A stretch of 64,000 nucleotides of DNA, from positions 1-64,000 of the forward strand of contig NZ_JBDLLG010000013.1 of the NCBI RefSeq assembly GCF_039822625.1, given 5' to 3'. Of this stretch, positions 49,642 to 58,693 are shown one piece after another. The position numbers and the translations under genes are program-made. The notes under the pieces were generated by a model. It had not been told where the DNA came from and did no database searches. It saw only the letters and a list, made by a program, of their open reading frames with translations. The DNA comes from Marinimicrobium locisalis (GTDB lineage: Bacteria; Pseudomonadota; Gammaproteobacteria; Pseudomonadales; Cellvibrionaceae). The first letter of the stretch is position 1; every line of letters begins with the position of its first letter.

Positions 49642-50340
49642 ATGGATACTGCCATTGTGAAGGACGCACACAGCGCCTACCTTCAGGGACGCTACGATGT
49701 TGCCAAGACGCTTTACCTCAAAGCCGGAGACCGTTACGGGCCATCTCTGTTCAAAGCAAACATTGAGCTGTGCACGCGTCAGGCGAGAAGGTCTGAAGAA
49801 ACCCGCTCCATCGACTCTAGCAGTAGCACGGATCGGTCGGTCTCTGGCCCGCGTGCGCTGAAAGCTACCCCTGAGACGTTGCTGACACGTCTTAAAGGCT
49901 ATTATGCCGCCGCTAGGGCGTCGTCCCCCAAAGTTCGGCCCGAATTTCAGCGCCGGCTGGCTGAGGTTCAGCGAGAGGCTGTTGAGTCTCCCTTGATGCT
50001 CCAGGTTGCCCAGCAGGTATTGCAACCATACCCAGGACAACCGCCGTTTGCCGAGGATCGGGGCCACCCGCAGATCGCCATCATCCAGTCCTGGGATGAG
50101 CAAATGCGGAACTGGCTAAAAAAGCAGCGCCAGCGCGGGTATCGGCGGTTCCTGCTCGTCAACGCGACGGCTGATGACCGGCTGCTCGACCAGGTTCGCC
50201 AAGAAGAGGGGGTCACCCTCTTCAAGCCCCAGTTTGGGGATAGCCAAGCCTTCAACGACTTCTGGATCGCCTGCTTGGCTCACCGATTCAAGGCCGATAT
50301 CGACGAAACCGTGAACACTGCGGCATCTGCTACCCAATAG
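49642..50340 (+). CDS. Unknown protein next to the glycan cluster
   Basis: The 232-residue protein begins with one TPR-like unit (VKDAHSAYLQGRYDVAKTLYLKAGDRYG). A Ser-rich linker and a globular part follow (HPQIAIIQSWDEQMRNWLKKQRQRGYRRFLLVNATADDRLL...). AGGAGG precedes the ATG. The phrase RRFLLVN with a following Asp suggests an alpha/beta domain, but I recognise no family. It is separated from the next gene by 363 bp holding control elements. Confidence 0.65.
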   Translation: MDTAIVKDAHSAYLQGRYDVAKTLYLKAGDRYGPSLFKANIELCTRQARRSEETRSIDSSSSTDRSVSGPRALKATPETLLTRLKGYYAAARASSPKVRPEFQRRLAEVQREAVESPLMLQVAQQVLQPYPGQPPFAEDRGHPQIAIIQSWDEQMRNWLKKQRQRGYRRFLLVNATADDRLLDQVRQEEGVTLFKPQFGDSQAFNDFWIACLAHRFKADIDETVNTAASATQ

Positions 50341-50586
50341 CTTCCCCGGGGCGGGCCGCCAGGCCCGCCTTACTGAAGGCTTCTTTCCCCCCCTTAAAAA
50401 ATATCCCGTCAAAAAAGTGGCGCTAACGCCCCCGGCAACCTATATTTACCCGGGCCTGACAATATTGCGCCGCGTTCAGCGCCATGGCACGTATAAATTT
50501 GAGCTAGGTCACAAAATAGCAGCCTCAAGGCAACTTTTTTGAGGCGTGCAGGCCCATAATCAGGTCATGCTGTCATGACGAGGGAG

Positions 50587-50598
50587 GGCGGTAGCGTA
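50587..50598 (+). promoter_or_regulatory. ops-like element (RfaH recruitment) before the glycan cluster
   Basis: GGCGGTAGCGTA matches the ops consensus GGCGGTAGNNT and 11 of 12 bases of the classical GGCGGTAGCGTG. It stands 106 bp upstream of the first coding start, where JUMPStart/ops elements of long surface polysaccharide operons lie. A hairpin GTCATG-CTGT-CATGAC (50564-50579) and another GCCTCAA/TTGAGGC (50522-50545) precede it. RfaH would let polymerase read the long operon. Confidence 0.55.
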
Positions 50599-50612
50599 CC
50601 TGCGGGGAAAAA

Positions 50613-50630
50613 TGTAAAATTCTGCTTACA
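50613..50630 (+). promoter_or_regulatory. GacA-box-like palindrome before the glycan cluster
   Basis: TGTAAAATTCTGCTTACA matches the GacA box TGTAAG-N6-CTTACA at 11 of 12 defined bases, a better match than the boxes of the sRNA array. It lies 74 bp before the first cluster gene and just right of the ops-like element. If transcription started downstream of it, the ops would not be transcribed, so at least one of the two signals may be accidental. Confidence 0.4.
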
Positions 50631-50703
50631 CTTCGCAGACTCGCTTCCTTGGGGAAGCAGCGGCCCTTGAAATACCACGGAATAGACCGGAGCGAATTAC
50701 CGA

Positions 50704-52446
50704 ATGCCCCTGACAATCGGCGTAACCCCTTTTGCCCAATGGACTTGCCTAAAAAATCTGCTAGAACACCTAGGGTGGCGCAGTAGCGAAGGCACCCCCG
50801 GAACAGCTCATGATCTAACCAACAGCGACCCCACCGGCCCCTGGTTACTGCTTCACACCCGCCCCGAGTACGCCGTTGCGCACGCCATCGACGAGGGCCA
50901 TACGCCCGAGAGCGCATTGCAGCAGTGGCAAACCGAAGCAGACCAACTCCTAAAGTTCTTCAGGGCGCATCGTGCCCGGACCGCCATGGTGGACGCCCGG
51001 GCCGCTGCCGCCCACCCGGCGGAGCTGGTCGAATGGCTCGCCCAGAACCACAGCGCCTTCTTCGAGCTGGCCCAACACTATGTCGGTACGGTCGAGTCGC
51101 CCGCTCGCCCCAGCGAGCTGAGCCTGCTGCTTGCCACCCAGCTTGTGGCTCAAACCCCAGCGCTTACCCCACTTCTGACCCACTTGGAGGCGGCCAGCAT
51201 TCCTCTGGGAGACCAACACTACCATGCGCCTTCACTAGATATTTACAGCGCTAACGAACAGCTCAATAGCGCTATCAGTGCCCCTCGTAGCAAGCAGGAA
51301 ACCCTGCGCCGTCAACTGGAAGAACATCAAAAGCGCCTGACTGAACTGCAAACCGCTCGTGCTCACACCGAAGAGGCCCTCAAAAGCGAGAACGACCTGT
51401 TGATAGCCCAGTTGCATAAAGTGCAAGAAGAGCTGGAGGCCTACTACCACAAACATCGCGACGGCAGTAAAACGAATGAAGAGCTCAACGCTATCATCAC
51501 TGAGCGGGAAGCCGAAGTGGCCCGTCTACGGAATGAGTTGACAAAGGCTAAGCAAGGCACGCAAGCGGATTCTGAGTCCCTGGAAGCAGAAGTCTCCCGG
51601 CTTAGGGAGGCGCTGTCTGAGGAGCAAAAGCGCAATGAGACTGACGGACACTCGGTGGACGCGGAAGCAAAGCGCCTCCGGGAAACGCTTTCCAGCGTTG
51701 AGCAGGAAGTGGCTGCCCAGAAAAGGGCGCGTGAATCCTCGGAGGTGGAAACCAGTCGCCTGAATAAAGAGCTTCAGCAAGTTATAAACGCCAAGTCCCG
51801 TGCCGAAGCTCGCGAAAGCGACCTAAAAGAAGAAAATGACCTCATACTGAAACAATTGTTTCAAGTGCAAGAGGAGCTCGAAAATTACTTCTTGGACCTC
51901 AAAGACAAAGAAAAGCAGTTGCAAGAGCGAGAGGCTGAACTTCACAAGCTTAGGGAGAGCCATTGGGAAGAGCTTGAAAAGTCTCGCGCCACCCACAAAG
52001 AAATTATTGCCGAAAAAGACAAGCTGAATAAAAAACTTGTTAAACTCGAAGCCGAGCACGGTCACCTAAAAAAGGAAAAGCGACTGTTAAGCGCCAGCCT
52101 CTCGCAAGTAACCGCACAGCGCGAAGGTTTTACATTAAAGCGGCTTGCAGCGCCGATAAAAAACTTTACCCGTACAAGCCGTGAACTTCGTCACGGTGCG
52201 GAATTGATCCGAGCCAGCGAATTGTTCGATGAAGCTTGGTATCTTCAACAAAACCCCGACGTTAGCGCACAGTCCATTGAGCCAGCGCTGCATTACGTTA
52301 AATATGGTGGAGCAGAGGGCAGGGCTGCAAGTCCACAGTTTGACTCAGCGTCCTACTTAGAGAAAAATCCGGATGTCGCTGAGCAAGGGCTGAATCCATT
52401 GGTGCACTACCTGCTCCATGGCAAATCTGAAGGCCGAGAGCTCTAA
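50704..52446 (+). CDS. Coiled-coil protein with NPDV/HYL repeats, glycan cluster
   Basis: The 580-residue protein has an N-terminal globular part of about 180 residues and a long coiled coil at about 195-475. Two C-terminal repeats follow, FDEAWYLQQNPDV...ALHYVKYGGAEGR and FDSASYLEKNPDV...LVHYLLHGKSEGR. The latter repeat type is common at the ends of large surface-glycan glycosyltransferases and may bind a partner or glycan. No signal peptide is present. It is the first gene of the cluster and probably works as a scaffold or length-sensing component; that role is inference. Confidence 0.7.
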   Translation: MPLTIGVTPFAQWTCLKNLLEHLGWRSSEGTPGTAHDLTNSDPTGPWLLLHTRPEYAVAHAIDEGHTPESALQQWQTEADQLLKFFRAHRARTAMVDARAAAAHPAELVEWLAQNHSAFFELAQHYVGTVESPARPSELSLLLATQLVAQTPALTPLLTHLEAASIPLGDQHYHAPSLDIYSANEQLNSAISAPRSKQETLRRQLEEHQKRLTELQTARAHTEEALKSENDLLIAQLHKVQEELEAYYHKHRDGSKTNEELNAIITEREAEVARLRNELTKAKQGTQADSESLEAEVSRLREALSEEQKRNETDGHSVDAEAKRLRETLSSVEQEVAAQKRARESSEVETSRLNKELQQVINAKSRAEARESDLKEENDLILKQLFQVQEELENYFLDLKDKEKQLQEREAELHKLRESHWEELEKSRATHKEIIAEKDKLNKKLVKLEAEHGHLKKEKRLLSASLSQVTAQREGFTLKRLAAPIKNFTRTSRELRHGAELIRASELFDEAWYLQQNPDVSAQSIEPALHYVKYGGAEGRAASPQFDSASYLEKNPDVAEQGLNPLVHYLLHGKSEGREL

Positions 52447-52531
52447 TAGAAACTGGACGCGTCGCATTCGATATAAACGTTGGGCTAGGGCCGCCTGCTA
52501 GGGTGACTCACTAGAACCAACCATTGGCACT

Positions 52532-54937
52532 ATGGAATCACCAATGACAGAAATACCCAGTAACCTGGACACCATTCTCCACATCGGCACGGGCAACGGA
52601 GAAGAGTTGCCCGCCTACCTGGAATCGGATGCCAAACGCATCCTGCTGGTGGAACCCAACCCACATCTAGCGGAGCAGCTCAGTCAACGCACCCAGGGAG
52701 ACTCCCGTGTTCAAGTGATTGAGCGCGCCATTACCGGGGACTCGGGCCTTAATCAACTGAACGAATACAATCTTCCGGAAGCCTCCAGTCTTTATCCGCC
52801 CACCGGTTTGCGGCAATTGTTTCCGGGGTTGCGCATTATCGCCCAGCACCCGGTCACACCCCTGGCGCCTGAAGAGCTGGTCAAGCAGTTCGGGCCCGAA
52901 GAGGGCGCTAACCTGCTCATTCTTCAAGCACCCGGGGCGGAGCTGGACATCATCCGTGGGTTGGCGAACAGTCAGAAGCTCGGCCTGTGGTCCGATATTT
53001 GGCTAACCGCGTCGGATGAGTCCTACTACGAGGGAGCCAGCCCGGCGGAGACTGTTATCGGGGAGCTGAAACGCCACGGCTATGATGTTAAAAGCCAGAA
53101 CACAGATAATCACGATTGGCCTCAGTGGCACCTGGTCTGCAACCCCATGGCGCGTAAAGTGGAGTCTCTGAAGTTGGAGAAGCAGGCGCTAACCGACGCC
53201 CTTCAGCAGAGCAAAAACGAGCTTGAGTACACCAAAGCCAGCGTCAATACCGTAAAAGAAGAGCTCGCCCAAGCCCGTAAGGAGTTCGACCAAGAGCAAA
53301 GCACCTGGCAAACCCAAAAGGAAGAGCTTAGTCGCCGGTTGGACAGCGCCATGCAGCACTCCAGCGAAGCGGACAACACCGTCGCGAACCTGCAAGAGCG
53401 CGAACTTGAACTCGGCGCCGCACTAAACCAGGCAAATGCCATGGTGCGGCAATTGCGGGAAGAGCTTGACGCCACGCGCGAGGAGCTCGGCGAGCTAAAA
53501 ACCCAGCAAGCACAGACACAACAAACCGCCGACAAGAATGACAAAGCTGCTCAGCAGGCCCTGGAGCAAGCGAATGCTAAAGTCGGCGAGCTAGAAAAGC
53601 AGCTAGAGTCCACCCGTCACGCCTCAGCTGAACAGCGTGAACAAGCAAAGCAGAGCCAAGCTGAGCTGGAGCAGCAATTAAAAGAAGCCCGTGAAGGCAA
53701 AAACGCTGTGGAGCAAGAAAATCAGGGCAAGAAGAGAGAAGTCCAGCAGCTACAGGAGCAATGCGAAAGGCTTAAGCAAGAGGCGCAAGAAGCCGAAAAA
53801 ACACGGCAGGACTTAGCGACCCAACATGAGAAAGACGCCCGAGCCTTAACCGAGCTTAACGAGCACCTGACGACAGCTCAAAAGGCAGCCGAGACTCATA
53901 AACATAACGCTGAATCGGCCAAAGCAGAGGCGGAAAAAGCACTTAAAACCGCCGAGCAAGCCTCGAGCGAAGCTAAAGCGCAACGGCAAGCACGAGAGCA
54001 AGCCGACGCCAAGAAGAGTGAAGTGGAAAACCACGCCAAACAGCTCGCGGGCAAAGTTAAAACGCTAGAAGAACAGCTGGCGGAGGCGGGTAAAAGTGAA
54101 CAACAATTTACTAAGCTGCAACAGCGCATGGAACACCTGTTCGACCAGCAGGGGCTGCAGCTCGAACAAGCCACCAACGCCCTGGGCCGTCATGTCACCA
54201 GTACCGGGCATAATACAGCCAGGGAGCTGGAAGCCGGCTTCCAGCTTCAGCAACAGCTCGGCCCAGACTTTCCTAGCATGGCTGAGCGCGGGAACCGTCT
54301 GCCATCTACTGTGGCTTTGCAGTTAGCTCGGCAGCTAAAAAATCAACCCTACGACCTGATCATTGAAATGGGAAGTGGTGTCACCACTTCTTTTCTTGCC
54401 CATACGTTGCGTAAACGCGTCGAGGACCAAGGAGAGGGGGAGGCCGAGGGCAGCAGTGTTGCCCGCTACGTAGAACCTAGCGATGACGACTTACCCAAAC
54501 GCATCCTCTGCTTTGAACATAATCGCTCCACCGTTAACACCTTGCAAGGAACTCTAAAACACAGTGGTTTGTATCCCATCATCACCTTACAGTACGCCCC
54601 ACTTGTTGCTTGCCAGCATCAGGGCCAAGAGTATCTTTATTATGATTGTGGCAGCCGTTTGCGCCAAATCGCCCAGCTGTTTGAGAACCGCACAGCAAAA
54701 ATCTTTGTCCTGCTGAATGACGTTGGGGGCGACGGTCGGCCAAATCCTGTTGTCGCTCTCCCTCAGTTGCTTCAATATCTATCCGCGCACTCATTAGACG
54801 TAGTGGTCAACGCTGGCGAAAAGGATGCTGGTTTCATCAATCAATGGCAGCAGCTGCTGGATTCGCGGGGGCTGGAATATCAACCTGCGGCCTCGTTTGG
54901 AAACTCAAGCACGAAAATGATTAGAGTAAACCCGTAG
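52532..54937 (+). CDS. Two methyltransferase-like domains joined by a long coiled coil
   Basis: The 801-residue protein starts with an FkbM-like SAM-binding fold (about 8-205: LDTILHIGTGNGEELPAYL, ILLVEPNPHLAEQL, and NLLILQAPGAELDIIRGL in place of the usual D.EG). A coiled coil of about 340 residues follows (about 210-550). The end (about 575-801) is a second Rossmann-like region with YDLIIEMGSGVTTSFLAHTLRK and ILCFEHNRSTVNTLQ. ATG 52544 is an alternative start. The layout is similar in idea to tethered chain-length regulators of O-antigens, but equivalence is not shown. Confidence 0.7.
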   Translation: MESPMTEIPSNLDTILHIGTGNGEELPAYLESDAKRILLVEPNPHLAEQLSQRTQGDSRVQVIERAITGDSGLNQLNEYNLPEASSLYPPTGLRQLFPGLRIIAQHPVTPLAPEELVKQFGPEEGANLLILQAPGAELDIIRGLANSQKLGLWSDIWLTASDESYYEGASPAETVIGELKRHGYDVKSQNTDNHDWPQWHLVCNPMARKVESLKLEKQALTDALQQSKNELEYTKASVNTVKEELAQARKEFDQEQSTWQTQKEELSRRLDSAMQHSSEADNTVANLQERELELGAALNQANAMVRQLREELDATREELGELKTQQAQTQQTADKNDKAAQQALEQANAKVGELEKQLESTRHASAEQREQAKQSQAELEQQLKEAREGKNAVEQENQGKKREVQQLQEQCERLKQEAQEAEKTRQDLATQHEKDARALTELNEHLTTAQKAAETHKHNAESAKAEAEKALKTAEQASSEAKAQRQAREQADAKKSEVENHAKQLAGKVKTLEEQLAEAGKSEQQFTKLQQRMEHLFDQQGLQLEQATNALGRHVTSTGHNTARELEAGFQLQQQLGPDFPSMAERGNRLPSTVALQLARQLKNQPYDLIIEMGSGVTTSFLAHTLRKRVEDQGEGEAEGSSVARYVEPSDDDLPKRILCFEHNRSTVNTLQGTLKHSGLYPIITLQYAPLVACQHQGQEYLYYDCGSRLRQIAQLFENRTAKIFVLLNDVGGDGRPNPVVALPQLLQYLSAHSLDVVVNAGEKDAGFINQWQQLLDSRGLEYQPAASFGNSSTKMIRVNP

Positions 54938-54965
54938 AGAACGGCGCGACCCAGAAGGTTAAACC

Positions 54966-55964
54966 ATGAAACTAGATAAACCCTTAAACTTAAATTTTGA
55001 CGTTGAACAAGAAGAGGAGTCGCGCTCTTCAACAACTGAGAATCGCGATCAAGAGTCAACGGAAGGTCTCCCTAGTTTGGAGTCCAGGACTGCCTTTGAG
55101 TCGAAAATAAAGGAGTTACAAAATAGTATTGTACGCAAAGATAAGGAGTTGGAAGAGCTCGCGCATGCCAACGCCAAGCTCAAAAAGGAACTCGACGAAA
55201 CGACTTCAAAGGGTGGCGATGCGGATATTGACGAGTTTCTTCGGGATCTGGAGCCTTTCTATTACAACAGAAGTTTAACCTATGTCGATGTTGGTGCCTT
55301 TGTTGGAGACGTTTTTGACAAAATACACAAAAGTTCAAGGTTAAAGGTTAGAGAGGCTCACTTATTTGAGCCGAACCCTGAGAGCTTCAGTTTACTCAAG
55401 AAGAAAATTGAACCTATTAGCAATATGCCTTCATTGCATGCCTATAATATGGCGCTTGGAGAAAAGGAAGAGGTGAAAACGTTTTTGTCGGCAAAAAGTA
55501 TGACGAAAGTGGCGAACGTCGACGAGCAAGATCTCGATAGCAAAACTGCATTTAAATGTAAGGTTTCAAGTTTAGATATCCAGTCTGAAAAAGTTACTGA
55601 TCGAAAAATTAGCTTGTTAAAAGTGGATGTTGAAGGTTATGAGTTGGATGTGCTTAAAGGGGCTTCTTCTCTTCTAGAAAGGCAATCTATAGATATCATA
55701 TACATGGAAGTTGGTCTCAATCAACGAGGAACTCAGCAGACGTATTTTGCTGACTTAGACAGATTTCTTCAGCAGTATAAATATCGAGTTTTTAAAATAT
55801 ATGAGCAGAAGAATGAGTGGATCGATGACTCCCCGTTGCTGCGCAGGTGTAATATCGCTTATATGAGCGAAAGCTTTTCTAGTACAAATTCATTTCAGGC
55901 GGCTCAGGAAATAAAAAATCTGAAGATGGAGCTCGCAAGTCTAAAAGAGCAACGGGACGAATGA
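54966..55964 (+). CDS. FkbM-family methyltransferase
   Basis: The 332-residue protein has a short N-terminal coiled coil (about 40-80). The FkbM domain follows: LTYVDVGAFVGDVFDKI near residue 100, HLFEPNPESFSLLKKKI, and the signature ISLLKVDVEGYELDVLKGA. It probably methylates a sugar hydroxyl. From here to about 59.7 kb the DNA is clearly richer in A and T than before, a sign of separate origin. Confidence 0.85.
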   Translation: MKLDKPLNLNFDVEQEEESRSSTTENRDQESTEGLPSLESRTAFESKIKELQNSIVRKDKELEELAHANAKLKKELDETTSKGGDADIDEFLRDLEPFYYNRSLTYVDVGAFVGDVFDKIHKSSRLKVREAHLFEPNPESFSLLKKKIEPISNMPSLHAYNMALGEKEEVKTFLSAKSMTKVANVDEQDLDSKTAFKCKVSSLDIQSEKVTDRKISLLKVDVEGYELDVLKGASSLLERQSIDIIYMEVGLNQRGTQQTYFADLDRFLQQYKYRVFKIYEQKNEWIDDSPLLRRCNIAYMSESFSSTNSFQAAQEIKNLKMELASLKEQRDE

Positions 55965-56068
55965 CAAGGCTTTAGGGATGCGTGTTAGCTGCATAGAAAA
56001 CTGTTTTGATAGAAACATGTCTTTCAGGCTACATGCTTATATTGAAATTGTCGGCTAAAATAGAGTTT

Positions 56069-57931
56069 ATGATGAGCAATTCACTAGAACAATTATTGGT
56101 TAGGAAGAGGAAGTTGGGGGCCTTGGGGGCCTTGGATTTCCTGATCGATCTTGAGGCAAAAAAGTGTGTAAATGAAGAAAGGCCCGCAGTTAGTTATGAG
56201 CCTTTTTTTTCTTCCAAGATTGACGTTCCTGAGGACCTGGAACGCTTCAAGAAGCGCCCGGCAGTATTGCCACCGGATATTAAGCTTCCGCCAGTGAAGG
56301 GTGCTGCAAATGACTATCGGTTTTTGCTCAGCAGGCTTGATAGATCTGAATCGCCCGGGGTTAGCGTCGTTATTCTCAATTATAATCGCTCTCTACCACT
56401 TGAGAAAACCTTAACTGGGTTGCTTAATCAGAACTATGATTTAGGCAAGTTGGAGGTGATTGTCGCTGACGATGGGAGCCGGGAAGACACCATGAATATC
56501 GTCAGAAAGTTTGACGATGTTTTGAATGTTAAGTATGTGTGGCATCCCGATGTAGGGTTTACAGCCGCAAAAGCCCGAAACAATGGTGTAGCTCTAGCCA
56601 AAAATGAGTTGGTGGTGTTGCTTGATGTCGATATGTACCCGGCGCCGGACTTGATTTCTGAATATGCAAAGTATCATAGAATAATAGATCAAGTGGTTGT
56701 TATTGGCCCCAGGAAATACAAGGACTTCAATAATACTGAGGTTTCTGCTCTTAGGTTGGACAGAGGGCTAGCAGATAAATTGCCTGAAGTGTCTACAAAT
56801 AATGCCGTGGCAGACCAGCGGGCTGGAGAAATATCTGTCGACTGGAGGCTCGATACCTTTAAAAAAACCAATAATCTAGTAGATGAGAAGTTACCTTTTA
56901 GGATGTTCGCGGCAGGCAATGTGGCTTTTTCGAAATCAAAGTTTGATGTTGTGGGCGGGTTTGATGAGCGCTTCACGGCATGGGGTTTTGAGGACGGAGA
57001 ATTGGCTTTTAGGTTGTTTAATGAAGGGCTCTATATGGTCTCCGATATGGAGGCGTGGGCTTACCATCAAGAGCCTCCCGGGGGTGAAAATGAAACTGAT
57101 CGATCAGCGGGAAAGTCGATTTCTGGCGATCTTTATGGAAATGTATGCCCATACTATAGAAAGTTAACTAGCCAAAAAGACTTCTACGAAAGTCCCAGGG
57201 TTTCCATTTATATTCCAGCATACAATGCAGAGTCGACGATTCTCGATGCAGTCGAAAGCGCCTTAGACCAAACTTACACAGATGTAGAGGTGTGTATATG
57301 CGACGATGGGTCTACTGATAGGACTCTAGCAGTACTTGAAAGGTACTATTCCAGTAACCCTCGTGTTCGATGGGTTTCGCAAAAAAATGGAGGGATAGGA
57401 GCAGCATCGAATACGGCCCTAAGTCTTACGAAGGGTATATATATAGGGCAGCTTGATAGCGATGATATTTTGGCAAAAGATGCTGTTGAAAAGTGTGTCC
57501 CTTACTTTGAGAAAGATATGAACGTTGGCCTAGTTTATACGTCCTATGAGAACGAACACCCGGACGGAAGTATAACACCAGGTTACAATTATCCAGTGTT
57601 TACGCGTGAAAAATTAACCACAGCAATGATCGCCCACCATTTCAGAATGTTTCGACGGAGAGATTGGGCGCGAGTTGGGGGGTTTAATGAGCGTTTGAAG
57701 AACGCGGTAGATTTCGATTTTTATCTAAGGTTATCTGAAAGATGTCATGCCAAGCACCTAAACATCCGTTCTTACAGAAGAAGACTTCATGGGGCGAATA
57801 CCTCCCTGGTCGATAATGCGGCCCAGAACAAGAATGCGTCAATTGCGGTTAATCAGTCTCTTATGAGACAGGGGTTGTCTCCCGTGTGTAGCCTGGAAGA
57901 CCCGTTGTCTCCAAAATTGATATTTGGTTGA
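56069..57931 (+). CDS. Bifunctional glycosyltransferase with two GT2 domains
   Basis: From ATG 56069 the 620-residue protein has two GT-A domains. The first (about 95-345) has VSVVILNYNRS, VIVADDGSRED and LLDVDMYP as the metal-binding DxD-like site, with the GGFDERFTAWGFEDGELAFR acceptor part. The second (about 370-610) has VSIYIPAYNAE, CDDGSTDRT and GQLDSDDILA. Two-domain enzymes of this kind often build a repeating disaccharide, as chondroitin-type polymerases do. Earlier starts (TTG 56006, ATG 56033) are possible. Confidence 0.88.
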   Translation: MMSNSLEQLLVRKRKLGALGALDFLIDLEAKKCVNEERPAVSYEPFFSSKIDVPEDLERFKKRPAVLPPDIKLPPVKGAANDYRFLLSRLDRSESPGVSVVILNYNRSLPLEKTLTGLLNQNYDLGKLEVIVADDGSREDTMNIVRKFDDVLNVKYVWHPDVGFTAAKARNNGVALAKNELVVLLDVDMYPAPDLISEYAKYHRIIDQVVVIGPRKYKDFNNTEVSALRLDRGLADKLPEVSTNNAVADQRAGEISVDWRLDTFKKTNNLVDEKLPFRMFAAGNVAFSKSKFDVVGGFDERFTAWGFEDGELAFRLFNEGLYMVSDMEAWAYHQEPPGGENETDRSAGKSISGDLYGNVCPYYRKLTSQKDFYESPRVSIYIPAYNAESTILDAVESALDQTYTDVEVCICDDGSTDRTLAVLERYYSSNPRVRWVSQKNGGIGAASNTALSLTKGIYIGQLDSDDILAKDAVEKCVPYFEKDMNVGLVYTSYENEHPDGSITPGYNYPVFTREKLTTAMIAHHFRMFRRRDWARVGGFNERLKNAVDFDFYLRLSERCHAKHLNIRSYRRRLHGANTSLVDNAAQNKNASIAVNQSLMRQGLSPVCSLEDPLSPKLIFG

Positions 57932-57952
57932 TGTTATGTTGAGGACAGAATA

Positions 57953-58666
57953 ATGCTTTCTAATAAAGCGCAGAGAGATCGGAAAAAGGTTTTTTTCCTT
58001 GGGCAGAATAAAACTGGAACCACTTCAGTTGATCATTATGCTGTGTCTTTAGGTCTAAAGTCACGGCATTCTACAGACTGGGTTTGGAAGCTGGCAAAGA
58101 AAGATTTCTTTGATAAGCCTGTCGGTGAGTTTGATGTCTATTTGGATGGCTCTACGCATGTTCTAAGTTGCGAGCATTTGCTCCACATTATCTCTAGTTG
58201 CGACCCTCATTTTATTGTTCAGTATAGAGAGTTAAAGTCATGGTTGGTTAGCAGATGGAATCACGTCGAGCGATTCAATAATGAGGTTGGCCAGGAGAAT
58301 AGAAGAAAGAATGACAAAGAATCTGTAAAGTACTGGTTTTATGAGAGACAGTATCAGAACTCGAAAATGATGGCGCTTCAGAGCTGGATTCCTAATCGAG
58401 TTGATTTTGTAGATTCGGCTAACCTTGGCAGAGAAGTTTACAAGATTTTTGCTAAGGTTTTCGATCTTAATTCTGCCTCCAGCGAAGTTGAAGTCTCCCG
58501 GAACAGCTTCTCGGAGGGCTTTGGTTACATTTCTAATCCTAGCGAAGTTGAGTTGGCAATTGAAGAGCTTCAGATTAACCCCGAGCAATTCTCGGATCCA
58601 GTTATCGACTGCCCTTTGTCGAGCCAGGAAGTGGAAAAGATTGTCATGAGCAGAGTTAAGCTTTAG
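57953..58666 (+). CDS. Sulfotransferase-family protein
   Basis: The 237-residue protein begins with the PAPS-binding loop KVFFLGQNKTGTTSVDHYAVSLG, matching the 5'-phosphosulfate motif (KTGTTS) of glycan sulfotransferases. A 3'-phosphate region is suggested by VQYRELKSWLVSRWNHV. It stands between the GT2 and GT10-like genes, so the glycan is probably sulfated. The PAPS donor would come from the CysD/CysNC enzymes of this window. Confidence 0.82.
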   Translation: MLSNKAQRDRKKVFFLGQNKTGTTSVDHYAVSLGLKSRHSTDWVWKLAKKDFFDKPVGEFDVYLDGSTHVLSCEHLLHIISSCDPHFIVQYRELKSWLVSRWNHVERFNNEVGQENRRKNDKESVKYWFYERQYQNSKMMALQSWIPNRVDFVDSANLGREVYKIFAKVFDLNSASSEVEVSRNSFSEGFGYISNPSEVELAIEELQINPEQFSDPVIDCPLSSQEVEKIVMSRVKL

Positions 58667-58693
58667 TTTCTTATTAAGCTATTAGGGTTTTTT

